This document shows positions 8,432 to 17,435 of a DNA stretch of 64,000 bases, in pieces. The position numbers and the translations under genes were made by a program. The stretch comes from Paenibacillus sp. FSL R5-0623 (lineage in GTDB: Bacteria > Bacillota > Bacilli > Paenibacillales > Paenibacillaceae). Every line of letters begins with the position of its first letter. The stretch's first letter is position 1. The notes under the pieces are model-generated. The model did no database searches, was not told where the DNA came from, and was given only the letters and a program-made list of their open reading frames with translations. The stretch covers positions 4,154,001-4,218,000 of the forward strand of contig NZ_CP150233.1 in assembly GCF_037974265.1 (NCBI RefSeq), given 5' to 3'.

Positions 8432-8998
8432 TCAGACACCAACAACCTGTAATACTTCATCTATGTATGCCTTGGCCTCTTTCCATGAAGACATTAACGG
8501 AAAGTTGTATCGCTCTCGCTCCTGTATATTCCATGGATGCGGGATACAGATGACCTTTTTGCCGTCCTCATGCGCTGGAATCAAATTATGTGCTCCATCA
8601 TCAATAAGCAGATCGAAACCGAGCAAGTTTTTTCTTTTGCATGTAATAAACTGTTCTGCAGTTATAAAAGGCATATGCTGCTGAAGCCAGTTCCACTTCT
8701 CAACGACTGTTTTTGGTTCTGCTGCCGTCACGACAATGACATCATAAGCATCGTTCAGCTTTCGCATCTCATCTACAACATATTCGTCGTATAATTCCAA
8801 TTCCTCGAACAGACCCGGCCGACCATAAAATACATCGTGCGTGCTCTCTGGATGACGCAAATGGGATGTATCCCAATGAATCATATCCTCATACCGCAAC
8901 GGATGGGTCGGGAAGTTGAGGTTGTTGTGATATATAGCCCGCTTGACCAGATGACATATCGTGTCATCCATATCTACAGCAATAATAGGCTTCTTCAT
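8432..8998 (-). CDS. HAD-type 5'-nucleotidase / deoxyribonucleotidase-like phosphatase
   Basis: A 188-aa haloacid dehalogenase fold enzyme. Motif I is DMDDT near residue 9 (nucleophile and acid Asp), motif II is VVTAAEP, and motif III/IV is LIDDGAHN. The NT5C-like layout suggests a nucleotide 5'-phosphatase, but the substrate is not certain. The start at ATG 8998 follows GGGAGG with good spacing; the frame upstream is not coding. Confidence 0.85.
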   Translation of the reverse strand: MKKPIIAVDMDDTICHLVKRAIYHNNLNFPTHPLRYEDMIHWDTSHLRHPESTHDVFYGRPGLFEELELYDEYVVDEMRKLNDAYDVIVVTAAEPKTVVEKWNWLQQHMPFITAEQFITCKRKNLLGFDLLIDDGAHNLIPAHEDGKKVICIPHPWNIQERERYNFPLMSSWKEAKAYIDEVLQVVGV

Positions 8999-9106
8999 GG
9001 TTATCCCTCCCCCAATACGAACACAGTATACCATCCAGAATGTTATGTAGTCATCTTTTTTACCTTGAAATGCCAATAGCGTTGATGATTTCTACCTGAT
9101 TATATT

Positions 9107-9154
9107 AAAAAGGCGCCCCGGCGCCGTAATACCAGCTACGCCCGGAGTGCCTTT
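9107..9154 (-). terminator. Terminator of the beta-glucoside operon
   Basis: On the minus strand, AAAGGCACTCCGG pairs (with two G-U pairs) with CCGGGGCGCCTTT, followed by a T run. It lies directly after the 6-phospho-beta-glucosidase gene. Confidence 0.85.
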
Positions 9155-9164
9155 ATAGATTAAT

Positions 9165-10628
9165 CTATTCCAAGTTCTCGCCATTCGAGGCAATGACTTT
9201 TTGGTACCAGCCAAAGCTCTTTTTCTTATAACGATTCAATGTGCCTTGTCCGTTGTCATCCTGATCCACGTAAATCACGCCATAACGCTTGGACATTTCC
9301 GAAGTGGATGCACTGATGATATCAATCGCTCCCCAGTTGGTATATCCCATCAGGTCCACACCATCGATAACGGCTTCTTTCATTTGTGTGATATGTTTTC
9401 TCAGATAATCAATCCGGTAATCATCGTTGATGGAACAGTCTGCTTCAACCGTATCTTTCGCGCCAAGGCCATTCTCCACCACAAACAGTGGCAATTGATA
9501 ACGGTCATACAGCTCTTTCAGTGCAACGCGCAGACCGATCGGATCAAGCTGCCAGCCCCATTCCGTGCGCTCCAGATTCGGGTTCTTAATCGTACTGTAC
9601 AGGTTACCTCCAGTTACTCCATATTCCTCTGGGTTCACTGCAGACACCAAGGATGTGTAATAACTGAACGAGATGAAATCAACCGTATGCTCACGCAGGA
9701 TCTGCTCGTCCCCCGGTTCCATGGCAATGGTAATTTCGTTCTCTGCCCAGTACCGAGCCATGAACGTTGGATAACTACCACGAACTTGTACATCCGTATG
9801 CAGCAGGTTCAGCTGGTTATCGATCTGTGCTTGTAGCACATCCTCTGGCTTCGACGTCGCTGGGTAGTGAATCATGCGTGCAAGCATACATCCGATCTGG
9901 AAGTTCGGGTTAATCTGACGTGCTTTTTCTGTTACCAGGCTGCTGGCTACAAATTGATGATGAAGTGCCTGATAAGAAGCCTGCATCGTGTTCTCAACTC
10001 GGTCTTCAATAATACCGCCGCCTGTGAACGGTTCAATAATGGTTGTGTTAATCTCATTAAATGTCAACCAGTATTTGACCTTGTCCTTGTATCGGTTCAT
10101 CACGGTTTCCGCATATCTTACAAAATGTCCAACCACTTCGCGACCAGCCCAGCCATTATATTTCAGGACAAGTGCCATAGGCATCTCATAATGCGAGAGG
10201 GTTACAAGTGGTTCGATATCGTATTTCCGGAGTTCATCGAACACTTCGTCATAGAAACGCAGTCCCTCTTCATTTGGCTCGGCATCATAACCATTCGGGA
10301 AAATACGCGGCCAGTTGATGGACAGACGGAATGTCTTGAAGCCCAGCTCTGCGAAGAGCGCAATATCCTCTTTGAAACGATGGTAAAAATCAATCCCGTA
10401 ACGCTTCGGATAACCTTCTGCACTATGATGTGCCATTGCTTTCTCAACCGTTGCACTGGTAACATGCATCAGTTCTCTAAGGTTGGTGTAGTCCTTTTTC
10501 TCAAAATAAGGAACCATGTCCGCTGTCGACCATCCTTTGCCGCCAGCGTCGAATCCACCTTCAGCCTGGTTGGCGGCAATAGCGCCGCCCCATAGAAAAC
10601 CTTCCGGAAACCCTTGTCGATTCATCAT
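9165..10628 (-). CDS. bglA: 6-phospho-beta-glucosidase, GH1
   Basis: Splits the 6-phosphorylated beta-glucosides (cellobiose, salicin, arbutin type) made by the PTS permease upstream. It has 487 aa, the usual GH1 size. The N-terminal FLWGGAIAANQAEGG signature, the acid/base Glu in TFNEINT (near residue 190) and the nucleophile Glu in VVENGLGAKD (near 380) are all present. AAGGAGAG lies about 8 bases before the start. It is the last gene of a licT-PTS-glucosidase operon; 48 bases separate it from the permease. The exact symbol (bglA, bglH or ascB type) is open. Confidence 0.95.
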   Translation of the reverse strand: MMNRQGFPEGFLWGGAIAANQAEGGFDAGGKGWSTADMVPYFEKKDYTNLRELMHVTSATVEKAMAHHSAEGYPKRYGIDFYHRFKEDIALFAELGFKTFRLSINWPRIFPNGYDAEPNEEGLRFYDEVFDELRKYDIEPLVTLSHYEMPMALVLKYNGWAGREVVGHFVRYAETVMNRYKDKVKYWLTFNEINTTIIEPFTGGGIIEDRVENTMQASYQALHHQFVASSLVTEKARQINPNFQIGCMLARMIHYPATSKPEDVLQAQIDNQLNLLHTDVQVRGSYPTFMARYWAENEITIAMEPGDEQILREHTVDFISFSYYTSLVSAVNPEEYGVTGGNLYSTIKNPNLERTEWGWQLDPIGLRVALKELYDRYQLPLFVVENGLGAKDTVEADCSINDDYRIDYLRKHITQMKEAVIDGVDLMGYTNWGAIDIISASTSEMSKRYGVIYVDQDDNGQGTLNRYKKKSFGWYQKVIASNGENLE

Positions 10629-10676
10629 TCGAATCTCTCCTTCTTTTGTTGATATTGTTAGTCCTAAGAGGACAGT

Positions 10677-12596
10677 TTAGATCTCAGCTTTCAAGACGTC
10701 TTCACCCATCGTGATTTCGCCCAATTTCACAGGTAGTACCTGCTTGTAATCAGCCGTATTGGTAACAACCATAGCAGTTGTGATGTCGTATTCTTTTGCA
10801 ATCTCGGCCAGTTCAAACGTGAGTAACTTGTCTCCAGCCTGTACACGTGCTCCAGTAGCAACATGTGCATCAAAATACTGTCCACGCAGCTTCACCGTGT
10901 TAATTCCAACATGAATCAACAATTCCATTCCGTTATCACTGCGGACAACGATCGCATGTTTTGTTTTGAACACATTCATGATGGTACCTGTCACTGGAGA
11001 AACCAATTCGCCCACCGTTGGAACAAATGCCACACCTTTACCCATCAATTCATCACCAAAAGTTGGATCGTTGACTTCTTTGAGCGGGATGGATTTACCT
11101 GTCATCGGTGCAACAGCTACTGCATCACTCGTTGGTGCTGGATCGCCCATGTCGTCCACATTTACAGTTGCAACGTCATTGGAAGTTACTTTCGCTGGTG
11201 CAGTAGAAGCACCCGGTGAGAATTGAGCCAACGCCTCTGCGTCTCCTTCTTCTTCCTTGATACCAAATATCGTAGACATGATTGCACCCACGATAAAGGC
11301 CAAAATCATACCCCCAAAGGAATACCAGAAGGTCTGTCCGATCAGGGAAGGAAGTCCTGGGAGACCACCGTTACCCGCAAGCACATACGCTTTCGCGCCA
11401 AAGGCAAGGGCGAATCCGCCACCCACTGCACTACCAATCATGGCTGCGGCAAATGGTTTTTTGTATTTCATGTTAACCCCGTACATAGCCGGCTCCGTTA
11501 CACCCATCAGCGCTGTAAAGCTCGTGGACAATGCCACCGTTTTGAGTTTTTTATCTTTTGCCCGGAAGAATACGCCGAGTGTTGCACCAGCCTGACCCAT
11601 ATTGGAGATAAAGGTCAACGGCAAGAATTTATCAAAGCCCAATGTAGCGATATTACTCAGGATGATCGGCACAAGTGCATAGTGCATTCCTGTCATAATA
11701 ATGAGCGCCATCGCGCCGCCAAGAACAATACCTGCAATCAATCCGCCTTCATTCAGCAGCCAGTTGATGCCGCCAGACAATCCGCTACCTACAAATGTAC
11801 CCAATGGACCGATCGCAATCAGCGTTACCGGAACCATAACAAGTAAGGTAATCAGCGGCACAAGCAACAGCTTGAGTGCAGCAGGGATAACGCGGTCAAC
11901 CCATTTCTCAACATAGGACATCAACCACACTGCAAGAAGAATCGGGATAACCGATGAAGCATAACTTACTGCTGTAACCGGGATTCCCAAAAATCCAACC
12001 GATTCACCGCTAGATAACAATGCTGTCATGTCTGGATACATGAGTGCCGTACCTAGTGCAATCGCGACAAACGGGTTACTGCCGAATTTACGAGCAGCGC
12101 TGACTGCAATCAGTAAAGGCAGGTAGTGGAACACGCCGTCACCAATGGCTGAAAGAATACGATACGTATCCGTTCCAGCAGACATCCAACCTACGGACAC
12201 AAATAGTGCAAGTAATCCCTTGAGCATACCTGCCGCAGTAATCGCTGGAAGCATCGGGGCAAAGACACCTGCGATTGTTTCAAAAATTTTCAGCACGACA
12301 TTTTGTTTTTTATCCGACTTTGGCTCTTTGTTTTCTGTACTTTGCTGGATTGCCGGATTTTCCTTCACCATGGCATCGAATACTTTTGCCACATCATTAC
12401 CGATAATGACCTGGAATTGATCGCCGGAAATATTTGTTCCCATGACCTTATCCAGTTTCTTGAGTGAGCCGTTATCAACTTTCTCGTTGTCTTTCAGATC
12501 AAAGCGCAAACGTGTGACGCAGTGATAAACTGAGTTAATATTGTTTGTTCCCCCAACGGCTTTAATGATTTCCTGTGCCGTTTCCTGATGTTTCAT
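10677..12596 (-). CDS. bglP: Beta-glucoside PTS permease, EIIBCA
   Basis: Takes up and phosphorylates beta-glucosides at the membrane. The 639 aa are in the order EIIB (residues 1-90, phospho-Cys in YHCVTRLRF), EIIC (about 105-460, ten or so membrane segments) and EIIA (about 490-639, phospho-His in LLIHVGINTV). All three sites look intact. It lies between a RAT/terminator leader (12622-12702) and the glucosidase gene, so its expression should depend on the LicT gene upstream. Typical length for the BglP family. Confidence 0.96.
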   Translation of the reverse strand: MKHQETAQEIIKAVGGTNNINSVYHCVTRLRFDLKDNEKVDNGSLKKLDKVMGTNISGDQFQVIIGNDVAKVFDAMVKENPAIQQSTENKEPKSDKKQNVVLKIFETIAGVFAPMLPAITAAGMLKGLLALFVSVGWMSAGTDTYRILSAIGDGVFHYLPLLIAVSAARKFGSNPFVAIALGTALMYPDMTALLSSGESVGFLGIPVTAVSYASSVIPILLAVWLMSYVEKWVDRVIPAALKLLLVPLITLLVMVPVTLIAIGPLGTFVGSGLSGGINWLLNEGGLIAGIVLGGAMALIIMTGMHYALVPIILSNIATLGFDKFLPLTFISNMGQAGATLGVFFRAKDKKLKTVALSTSFTALMGVTEPAMYGVNMKYKKPFAAAMIGSAVGGGFALAFGAKAYVLAGNGGLPGLPSLIGQTFWYSFGGMILAFIVGAIMSTIFGIKEEEGDAEALAQFSPGASTAPAKVTSNDVATVNVDDMGDPAPTSDAVAVAPMTGKSIPLKEVNDPTFGDELMGKGVAFVPTVGELVSPVTGTIMNVFKTKHAIVVRSDNGMELLIHVGINTVKLRGQYFDAHVATGARVQAGDKLLTFELAEIAKEYDITTAMVVTNTADYKQVLPVKLGEITMGEDVLKAEI

Positions 12597-12621
12597 GATG
12601 TTTTCCTCCTCATTTTTCCAA

Positions 12622-12679
12622 TAAAAAATACCCGAACGAATCTAGCGCATATGGATGGCGCCATCTCATTCGGGTATTG
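12622..12679 (-). terminator. RAT-controlled terminator before the PTS gene
   Basis: On the minus strand, AATACCCGAATGA-type arms (12669-12679 and 12629-12638) close a hairpin followed by ATTTTTTATT. The 5' arm overlaps the RAT at 12672-12702. Confidence 0.85.
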
Positions 12680-12702
12680 CCTGATTGAACAGTAACAAGC
12701 CC
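12672..12702 (-). promoter_or_regulatory. RAT site between licT and the PTS gene
   Basis: The minus strand reads GGGCTTGTTACTGTTCAATC then AGGCAATACCC, a close match to the lic/bgl RAT pattern. Binding of active LicT would block the overlapping terminator and let transcription continue into the permease. Confidence 0.88.
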
Positions 12703-12728
12703 ATAGGATATCCAGTTGTGATTTGATT

Positions 12729-13583
12729 CTATTGCGTGGACTTTTCGTCCCGTTTGGTTTTCATCAAACGTTCCAGATGGAGCGTTAGATATAACTGCTC
12801 AGAGTGAGTCATGTCATACTGATAGTTCTTATGGATAAAAGTCTCGATCTTGCCAATACATTTGAATGTCTCCGGATAGTTTTTCCGAACCACTTCATAT
12901 AAATACTCTTCAGCATCCTCATGTGAAGAATGGGTAATGACACGCTGACAGAAATATTTCAAATGGGTGATGAAGCGGAAATAGTTGACGCTATCTTCAT
13001 CCAATTCGACGTTGAAGTGATATTTGATAATATTCATGATCTCCTGCAACAGCTGCATCAGATGGGTGACATCGTTCATGGAATCATTGACTTCCGCATT
13101 GATGAAATGCAAGGCAATATTACAGACTTCATCTTTGGGAAACTCAATATCCAGTCTTTCCTTCAGCAAGTTCAGTGCTTCTCTGGCCACATCATACTCC
13201 GCCTTATAGAAGTGCTGAACTTCCCAAGAAAGTGGATTACGAGTAATCATTCCTTTTTCCAAACGTTGAACAGCAAAGTGAATGTGATCCGACAGCGAGA
13301 CATAGATCCCGTCACTGATGGTTTTGTTCAATTGCGTTCGTGCCAGTGTCACAATATCATCTGTTGCCTGCAGAATTTCAATCGGCACTTCAGCTACGAT
13401 GGATTTGAATTTCTCATAGATCGATGCATCCTGAAGACGAAATACCTTCTCAATCCGCTCTTCATCAATCTCATCGCCTGCTTTGAACTTAAATCCGATA
13501 CCCCGGCCGAGGATCAGTAGTTCCTGATTTTTGTCATCCACGGTACTGACAATATTGTTATTAAATATCTGTTTAATAATCAT
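12729..13583 (-). CDS. licT: LicT/BglG-type transcription antiterminator of the beta-glucoside operon
   Basis: A 284-aa RNA-binding antiterminator: CAT domain (IIKQIFNNNIVSTVDDKNQE...GRGIGFKFKAGD) followed by two PRDs with the regulatory histidines in LSDHIHFAVQR, IALHFINA, THLKYF and LTLHLERL. The true start is ATG 13583, preceded by GGTGGG; an upstream in-frame start at 13631 would lie inside the leader terminator and is rejected. First gene of an operon with the PTS permease and glucosidase. It has RAT/terminator units both before and after it, so it should control its own level and that of the operon. Confidence 0.95.
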   Translation of the reverse strand: MIIKQIFNNNIVSTVDDKNQELLILGRGIGFKFKAGDEIDEERIEKVFRLQDASIYEKFKSIVAEVPIEILQATDDIVTLARTQLNKTISDGIYVSLSDHIHFAVQRLEKGMITRNPLSWEVQHFYKAEYDVAREALNLLKERLDIEFPKDEVCNIALHFINAEVNDSMNDVTHLMQLLQEIMNIIKYHFNVELDEDSVNYFRFITHLKYFCQRVITHSSHEDAEEYLYEVVRKNYPETFKCIGKIETFIHKNYQYDMTHSEQLYLTLHLERLMKTKRDEKSTQ

Positions 13584-13613
13584 TATGGACCCACCTGGTT
13601 TTTTTTGAGGAAT

Positions 13614-13670
13614 AAAAAAGGGCAAAACCAAAACAGAAATAATAAAATCATTTCCATCGTGGTTTTGCCC
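13614..13670 (-). terminator. RAT-controlled terminator in the licT leader
   Basis: GGGCAAAACCA (minus strand, 13670-13660) pairs with TGGTTTTGCCC (13630-13620), followed by six T residues. The 5' arm is shared with the RAT at 13660-13689. Confidence 0.88.
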
Positions 13671-13689
13671 GCATTACCGGTAACAAGCC
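13660..13689 (-). promoter_or_regulatory. RAT site in the licT leader
   Basis: The minus strand reads GGCTTGTTACCGGTAATGCG then GGCAAAACCA, the third member of a near-identical set with 12672-12702 and 1076-1104. Confidence 0.88.
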
Positions 13690-13697
13690 TCGGAACT

Positions 13698-13726
13698 AAT
13701 TTATCATAACCTGAAAACGGTGTCAA
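13698..13726 (-). promoter_or_regulatory. SigA promoter of the licT-bgl operon
   Basis: A perfect TTGACA (minus strand, 13726-13721), a 17-base spacer, and TAAATT (13703-13698). Transcription would start just before the RAT leader. Confidence 0.75.
13712..13725. promoter_or_regulatory. cre box (CcpA site) overlapping the -35
   Basis: TGAAAACGGTGTCA matches the TGWAANCGNTNWCA consensus at every position. Overlap with the -35 box predicts repression by CcpA when a preferred sugar is present. Confidence 0.85.
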
Positions 13727-13877
13727 CCCAAAAATAGTACTGCTCTATTCCAGTTCATTCCCTTACATGAGTCATTTCCCTACGCTTCCACGTTTAAGGG
13801 GCATATGTTTTAATATTCACATTTTGATGCAGATTCAAACGGCGTCACCACCAATTTATCACTTGCTTCGACAAACT

Positions 13878-13903
13878 AAAGGCCCTTCTCTCGAAGGGCC
13901 TTT
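13878..13903 (-). terminator. Terminator after the metallophosphoesterase gene
   Basis: AAAGGCCCTTC pairs with GAAGGGCCTTT around a 4-base loop. The T tract is short, and the structure could work in both directions. Confidence 0.75.
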
Positions 13904-13905
13904 CA

Positions 13906-15009
13906 TCATTGCTGGAACGTCACATTAATCTGTACAATCTCCGAACGACTACTAGTACGAATTGGAGGTCCCCAGAAGCCAAATCCTGAGGTTACGATGG
14001 AGTGCATAGAACCTTTTTGCAGGTAACCCCAATCATTCTCATAAATCGCTTGTGTGATGAACTGAGCCGGCGCAATCTGACCACGGTGGGTGTGACCGGA
14101 TACCACTAGATCTACATTGTTTTGCTCCGCAATATCCAGATCATACGGCTGGTGATCCATCATAAGTACCGGTTGGCTCAAGTCCGTATCTTGCATTAAT
14201 GCAGCTACTTCTGCCCGATCCTTCTCTGTCCGGTCTTTTCGACCAATGAGGGTGATCTTGTCATCCAGTACGATCTTGTCATCGTACAGAACCTGCATGT
14301 TGCTCTTCTCCAGCGCAGCAATCAGATCTTCAATGGGACCATCGAACTTGTCGTGATTCCCGAGAGAAGCATAAACCCCGTATGGAGCCTGAATATCGCT
14401 GATAATGTCGGCAATTCCGCTATTGAGGTACATGTCCAGATTGTCATCAATAATATCTCCAGGATATAGCACCAGATCCGGCTTCAGAGCATTAATTTCC
14501 TCGACCATGCGTTTGGCATGTGCCGGGCCAGACAAAAGTCCAAAGTGCATATCGGCAGCCATGACAATGTTGAGCTTGTCTACACCTTCTACTTTTTTAT
14601 CAATCTGGATATTATATGTTCTCACTACCGGGCTGTAGGCGTTAAAAATCCCATAACCCATTGTGGACACTAACAGCACCAGCGTAACGACTCCCGCCCA
14701 TTTCTGTGTGTGATGTCTAGGAATACGGGTTAATCTCAGCAACCACATCATAAGGTGAACGACGGGCAGGATCAGTAATAACAACGAAAAGATCGCCAGC
14801 CAGTAAGAACCGATGATACCGAGGAACGAGATGCTTCCAAATACCCGTGCCAGAATGAAGGAAACGGCAAGGAATACAAGCGCTATAATATACAACCATC
14901 GAAATCTGGCGGACACAACTGGTTTCATCCAACTCCAACCGCTCCAGCCTATGTAGAACACTAATAAACCGTATACGACCAAAAACAATATACCTGCTAA
15001 TACAAACAT
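13906..15009 (-). CDS. Membrane-anchored metallophosphoesterase
   Basis: About 367 aa. Four hydrophobic segments in the first ~120 residues anchor a C-terminal calcineurin-like phosphoesterase domain. Metal-binding motifs are visible: ADMHFG, YPGDIIDD, SLGNHDKF, MDHQPYD and SGHTHRGQ. This matches the YkuE/YaeI-like family, which includes lipid A/UDP-type and other pyrophosphatases; the substrate here is unknown. The start is ATG 15009 with GGAGG 11 bases upstream; the upstream GTG overlaps that site. Confidence 0.88.
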   Translation of the reverse strand: MFVLAGILFLVVYGLLVFYIGWSGWSWMKPVVSARFRWLYIIALVFLAVSFILARVFGSISFLGIIGSYWLAIFSLLLLILPVVHLMMWLLRLTRIPRHHTQKWAGVVTLVLLVSTMGYGIFNAYSPVVRTYNIQIDKKVEGVDKLNIVMAADMHFGLLSGPAHAKRMVEEINALKPDLVLYPGDIIDDNLDMYLNSGIADIISDIQAPYGVYASLGNHDKFDGPIEDLIAALEKSNMQVLYDDKIVLDDKITLIGRKDRTEKDRAEVAALMQDTDLSQPVLMMDHQPYDLDIAEQNNVDLVVSGHTHRGQIAPAQFITQAIYENDWGYLQKGSMHSIVTSGFGFWGPPIRTSSRSEIVQINVTFQQ

Positions 15010-15176
15010 GCCCGGTCTAACCTCCACGTCAATAAGTTGTATTCTGAATTTTCATCACGGACACAGGTCCGTCTGAACAAGTATAACGTAGTTGATGAGT
15101 CAGATCATCTGTTTGCCAAACCCAGATTCGTACATTTTATTACAATTTGATGATATTCAAATTCGAACCAAAACGA

Positions 15177-15236
15177 GAAAAAGCATTCCCGCAGCCGCCC
15201 TGAATAGTTAAATTCAAGGACAACTGCAGGAATGCT
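15177..15236 (-). terminator. Terminator of the zwf-tal-gnd operon
   Basis: On the minus strand, AGCATTCCTGCAG and CTGCGGGAATGCT form a long hairpin followed by TTTTTCTCGTTTT. Confidence 0.85.
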
Positions 15237-15254
15237 ATATTTTCGGATTTAAAA

Positions 15255-16673
15255 TTACTCGTTTGTGTCCATCCACTGGAAGTGGAATGAACCTTCTTTG
15301 TCCACACGTTTGAATGTGTGAGCACCGAAGTAGTCACGTTGTGCTTGCAGCAGGTTTGCTGGCAAACGCTCTGTACGGTAGCTGTCATAGTAAGACAGTG
15401 CGCTGGAGAATCCAGGTACTGGAATACCTTGTTTAACAGCAGCCGCTATAACTTCACGCCATGCGCCTTGATAAGATTCAACGATGTTTTGGAAGTAAGG
15501 ATCCAAGAGCAGGTTTTTGAGTTCTGCATCTTTGTCATATGCTTCTTTAATGTTTTGCAAGAACTGCGAACGGATGATGCAGCCGCCACGGAAGATCATG
15601 GCAATGTTACCGTATTTCAGATCCCAGCCATATTCATCGGAAGCTGCACGCATTTGTGCAAATCCTTGTGCATAGGATACGATTTTACTTGCAAACAATG
15701 CTTTACGTACGTTCTCGATGAATGCTTTTTTGTCGCCAGAGAATGCTTCAGTTGCTGGTCCACTCAGGATTTTGCTAGCTGCTACACGCTCGTCCTTCAT
15801 GGCAGAGAGGAAACGGGAGAATACGGATTCCGTAATCATGGACAATGGAACGCCGAGATCCAGCGCACTTTGGCTTGTCCATTTACCTGTTCCTTTTTGT
15901 CCAGCCGCGTCCAGAATAACGTCAACCATTGGTTTGCCTGTTTCCGGATCGTATTTGGAGAAGATATCTGCCGTGATTTCGATCAGGTAACTGTCCAGCT
16001 CCCCTTGATTCCACTCAGTGAAGATCTCATGCAACTCTTCAACGGAAACGTTCAATACGGATTTGAGCAAGTGATAAGCTTCACCAATCAATTGCATATC
16101 TCCGTACTCGATACCGTTATGCACCATTTTCACATAGTGTCCGGCCCCGTCTGGTCCGATATATGTGCTGCAAGCGTCATCGCCAACTTTAGCGGAGATC
16201 GCTGTCAGGATCGGTTCTACCAACTGATAAGCACTTTCCTGACCGCCTGGCATGATTGCCGGCCCTTTCAGTGCGCCTTCTTCCCCACCGGATACACCTG
16301 CTCCGATGAAGCGGAAACCTTTTTCTTCCAGTTCTTTACTGCGACGTTGTGTGTCAGGGAAGTACGCATTACCTCCATCGATAATAATGTCGCCTTGATC
16401 CAGATGAGGAAGCAGTTGCTCGATCGTTGCATCTGTTGCTTTACCTGCTTGCACCATGATCAGAATTTTACGCGGAGACTCCAGGGATTCCACGAATTCT
16501 TCAATAGTGAACGCACCTGTCAGGTTTTTACCTTCTGCTTCTTTCAGAAGATCGTTCGTTTTCTCCGGGGAACGGTTAAATACCGATACCGAGAAACCTT
16601 TGCTTTCAATATTCAAAGCCAGGTTTTTACCCATTACTGCCAATCCAATAACACCAATCTGTTGTTTACTCAT
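15255..16673 (-). CDS. gnd: 6-phosphogluconate dehydrogenase (decarboxylating)
   Basis: Oxidises 6-phosphogluconate to ribulose 5-phosphate and CO2, making NADPH. The 472 aa are typical. The Rossmann motif GVIGLAVMGKNLALNIE is at the N terminus. The substrate-binding signature with GAGVSGGEEGALKGPAIMPGG and the catalytic KMVHNGIEYGDM are intact. The start is ATG 16673 after GGGAGG. It is the last gene of zwf-tal-gnd, 60 bases after tal. Confidence 0.97.
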   Translation of the reverse strand: MSKQQIGVIGLAVMGKNLALNIESKGFSVSVFNRSPEKTNDLLKEAEGKNLTGAFTIEEFVESLESPRKILIMVQAGKATDATIEQLLPHLDQGDIIIDGGNAYFPDTQRRSKELEEKGFRFIGAGVSGGEEGALKGPAIMPGGQESAYQLVEPILTAISAKVGDDACSTYIGPDGAGHYVKMVHNGIEYGDMQLIGEAYHLLKSVLNVSVEELHEIFTEWNQGELDSYLIEITADIFSKYDPETGKPMVDVILDAAGQKGTGKWTSQSALDLGVPLSMITESVFSRFLSAMKDERVAASKILSGPATEAFSGDKKAFIENVRKALFASKIVSYAQGFAQMRAASDEYGWDLKYGNIAMIFRGGCIIRSQFLQNIKEAYDKDAELKNLLLDPYFQNIVESYQGAWREVIAAAVKQGIPVPGFSSALSYYDSYRTERLPANLLQAQRDYFGAHTFKRVDKEGSFHFQWMDTNE

Positions 16674-16733
16674 TATGTCCTCCCAATACTCCATTATTTA
16701 TATAGTAAGTTAAAACGAATGAATGATTATAGA

Positions 16734-17399
16734 TTATTGTACTGTTTTTTTCCAGTCCGCTGCAAATTTGTCCATACCTTGATCTGTCAGTGGGTGTTTG
16801 GAGATTTGTTCAATGACGGAGAATGGAACAGTCGCGATATGTGCTCCCGCCATCGCTACACGTGTAACGTGATCCGGATGTCTTACGGAAGCCGCAATAA
16901 TCTGTGCATCCAGGTTATGTGTACGGAACAATTCAGCAATTTTGGTAACCAATTGTACGCCATCCTCAGAGATATCATCAAGACGTCCCAGGAATGGAGA
17001 TACATATGTCGCACCAGCACGAGCAGCCAGAAGCGCCTGGTTCACAGTGAAGATCAACGTTACGTTGGTTTTCACGCCTTTTTTGGTCAAGTAACGGCAA
17101 GCTTCAAGTCCTGCAAGTGTCATTGGCAATTTGATCGTAATGTTTTTGTCGCTGTTGTTAATTTTGATCAATTCGTTCGCTTGTGCAATCATATCTTCAG
17201 CAGTAAGGGCATCTGGTGTCACTTCCGCAGAAACGGACTCAACTTCAGGTACCAAACGCAAGATTTCTTCAATACGATCTTCGAATTTCACGCCTTCTTT
17301 GGCTACCAAAGATGGGTTTGTTGTTACACCAGACAATACGCCGATTTTATATGCTTTTTGGATATCTTCCACGTTAGCTGTATCGATAAAAAATTTCAT
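16734..17399 (-). CDS. tal: Transaldolase (TalB/FSA-type, short form)
   Basis: A 221-aa class I aldolase of the short transaldolase/fructose-6-phosphate aldolase group. The N-terminal MKFFIDTANVEDIQKA, GVTTNPSLVAKEG, and the Schiff-base Lys in ITIKLPMTLAG are all present. It links pentose phosphates back to glycolysis. GGAGG lies 10 bases before the ATG. It lies between zwf (36 bases upstream) and gnd, so the three enzymes form a pentose phosphate shunt operon. Confidence 0.95.
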   Translation of the reverse strand: MKFFIDTANVEDIQKAYKIGVLSGVTTNPSLVAKEGVKFEDRIEEILRLVPEVESVSAEVTPDALTAEDMIAQANELIKINNSDKNITIKLPMTLAGLEACRYLTKKGVKTNVTLIFTVNQALLAARAGATYVSPFLGRLDDISEDGVQLVTKIAELFRTHNLDAQIIAASVRHPDHVTRVAMAGAHIATVPFSVIEQISKHPLTDQGMDKFAADWKKTVQ

Positions 17400-17435
17400 G
17401 ATTTAATTACCTCCAGATATATTTTTTATTATGGT

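Noticed and set aside
9867..10595. 242-codon plus-strand frame opposite the GH1 gene
   Set aside because: Shadow of a clear enzyme gene; Cys-, His- and Asn-rich product with no domain.
11223..11846. 207-codon plus-strand frame opposite the PTS gene
   Set aside because: Shadow of the EIIC region; no start signal.
13584..13631. Longer N terminus for the second LicT protein
   Set aside because: It would be encoded by the leader terminator and RAT region; the real start has its own ribosome binding site at 13583.
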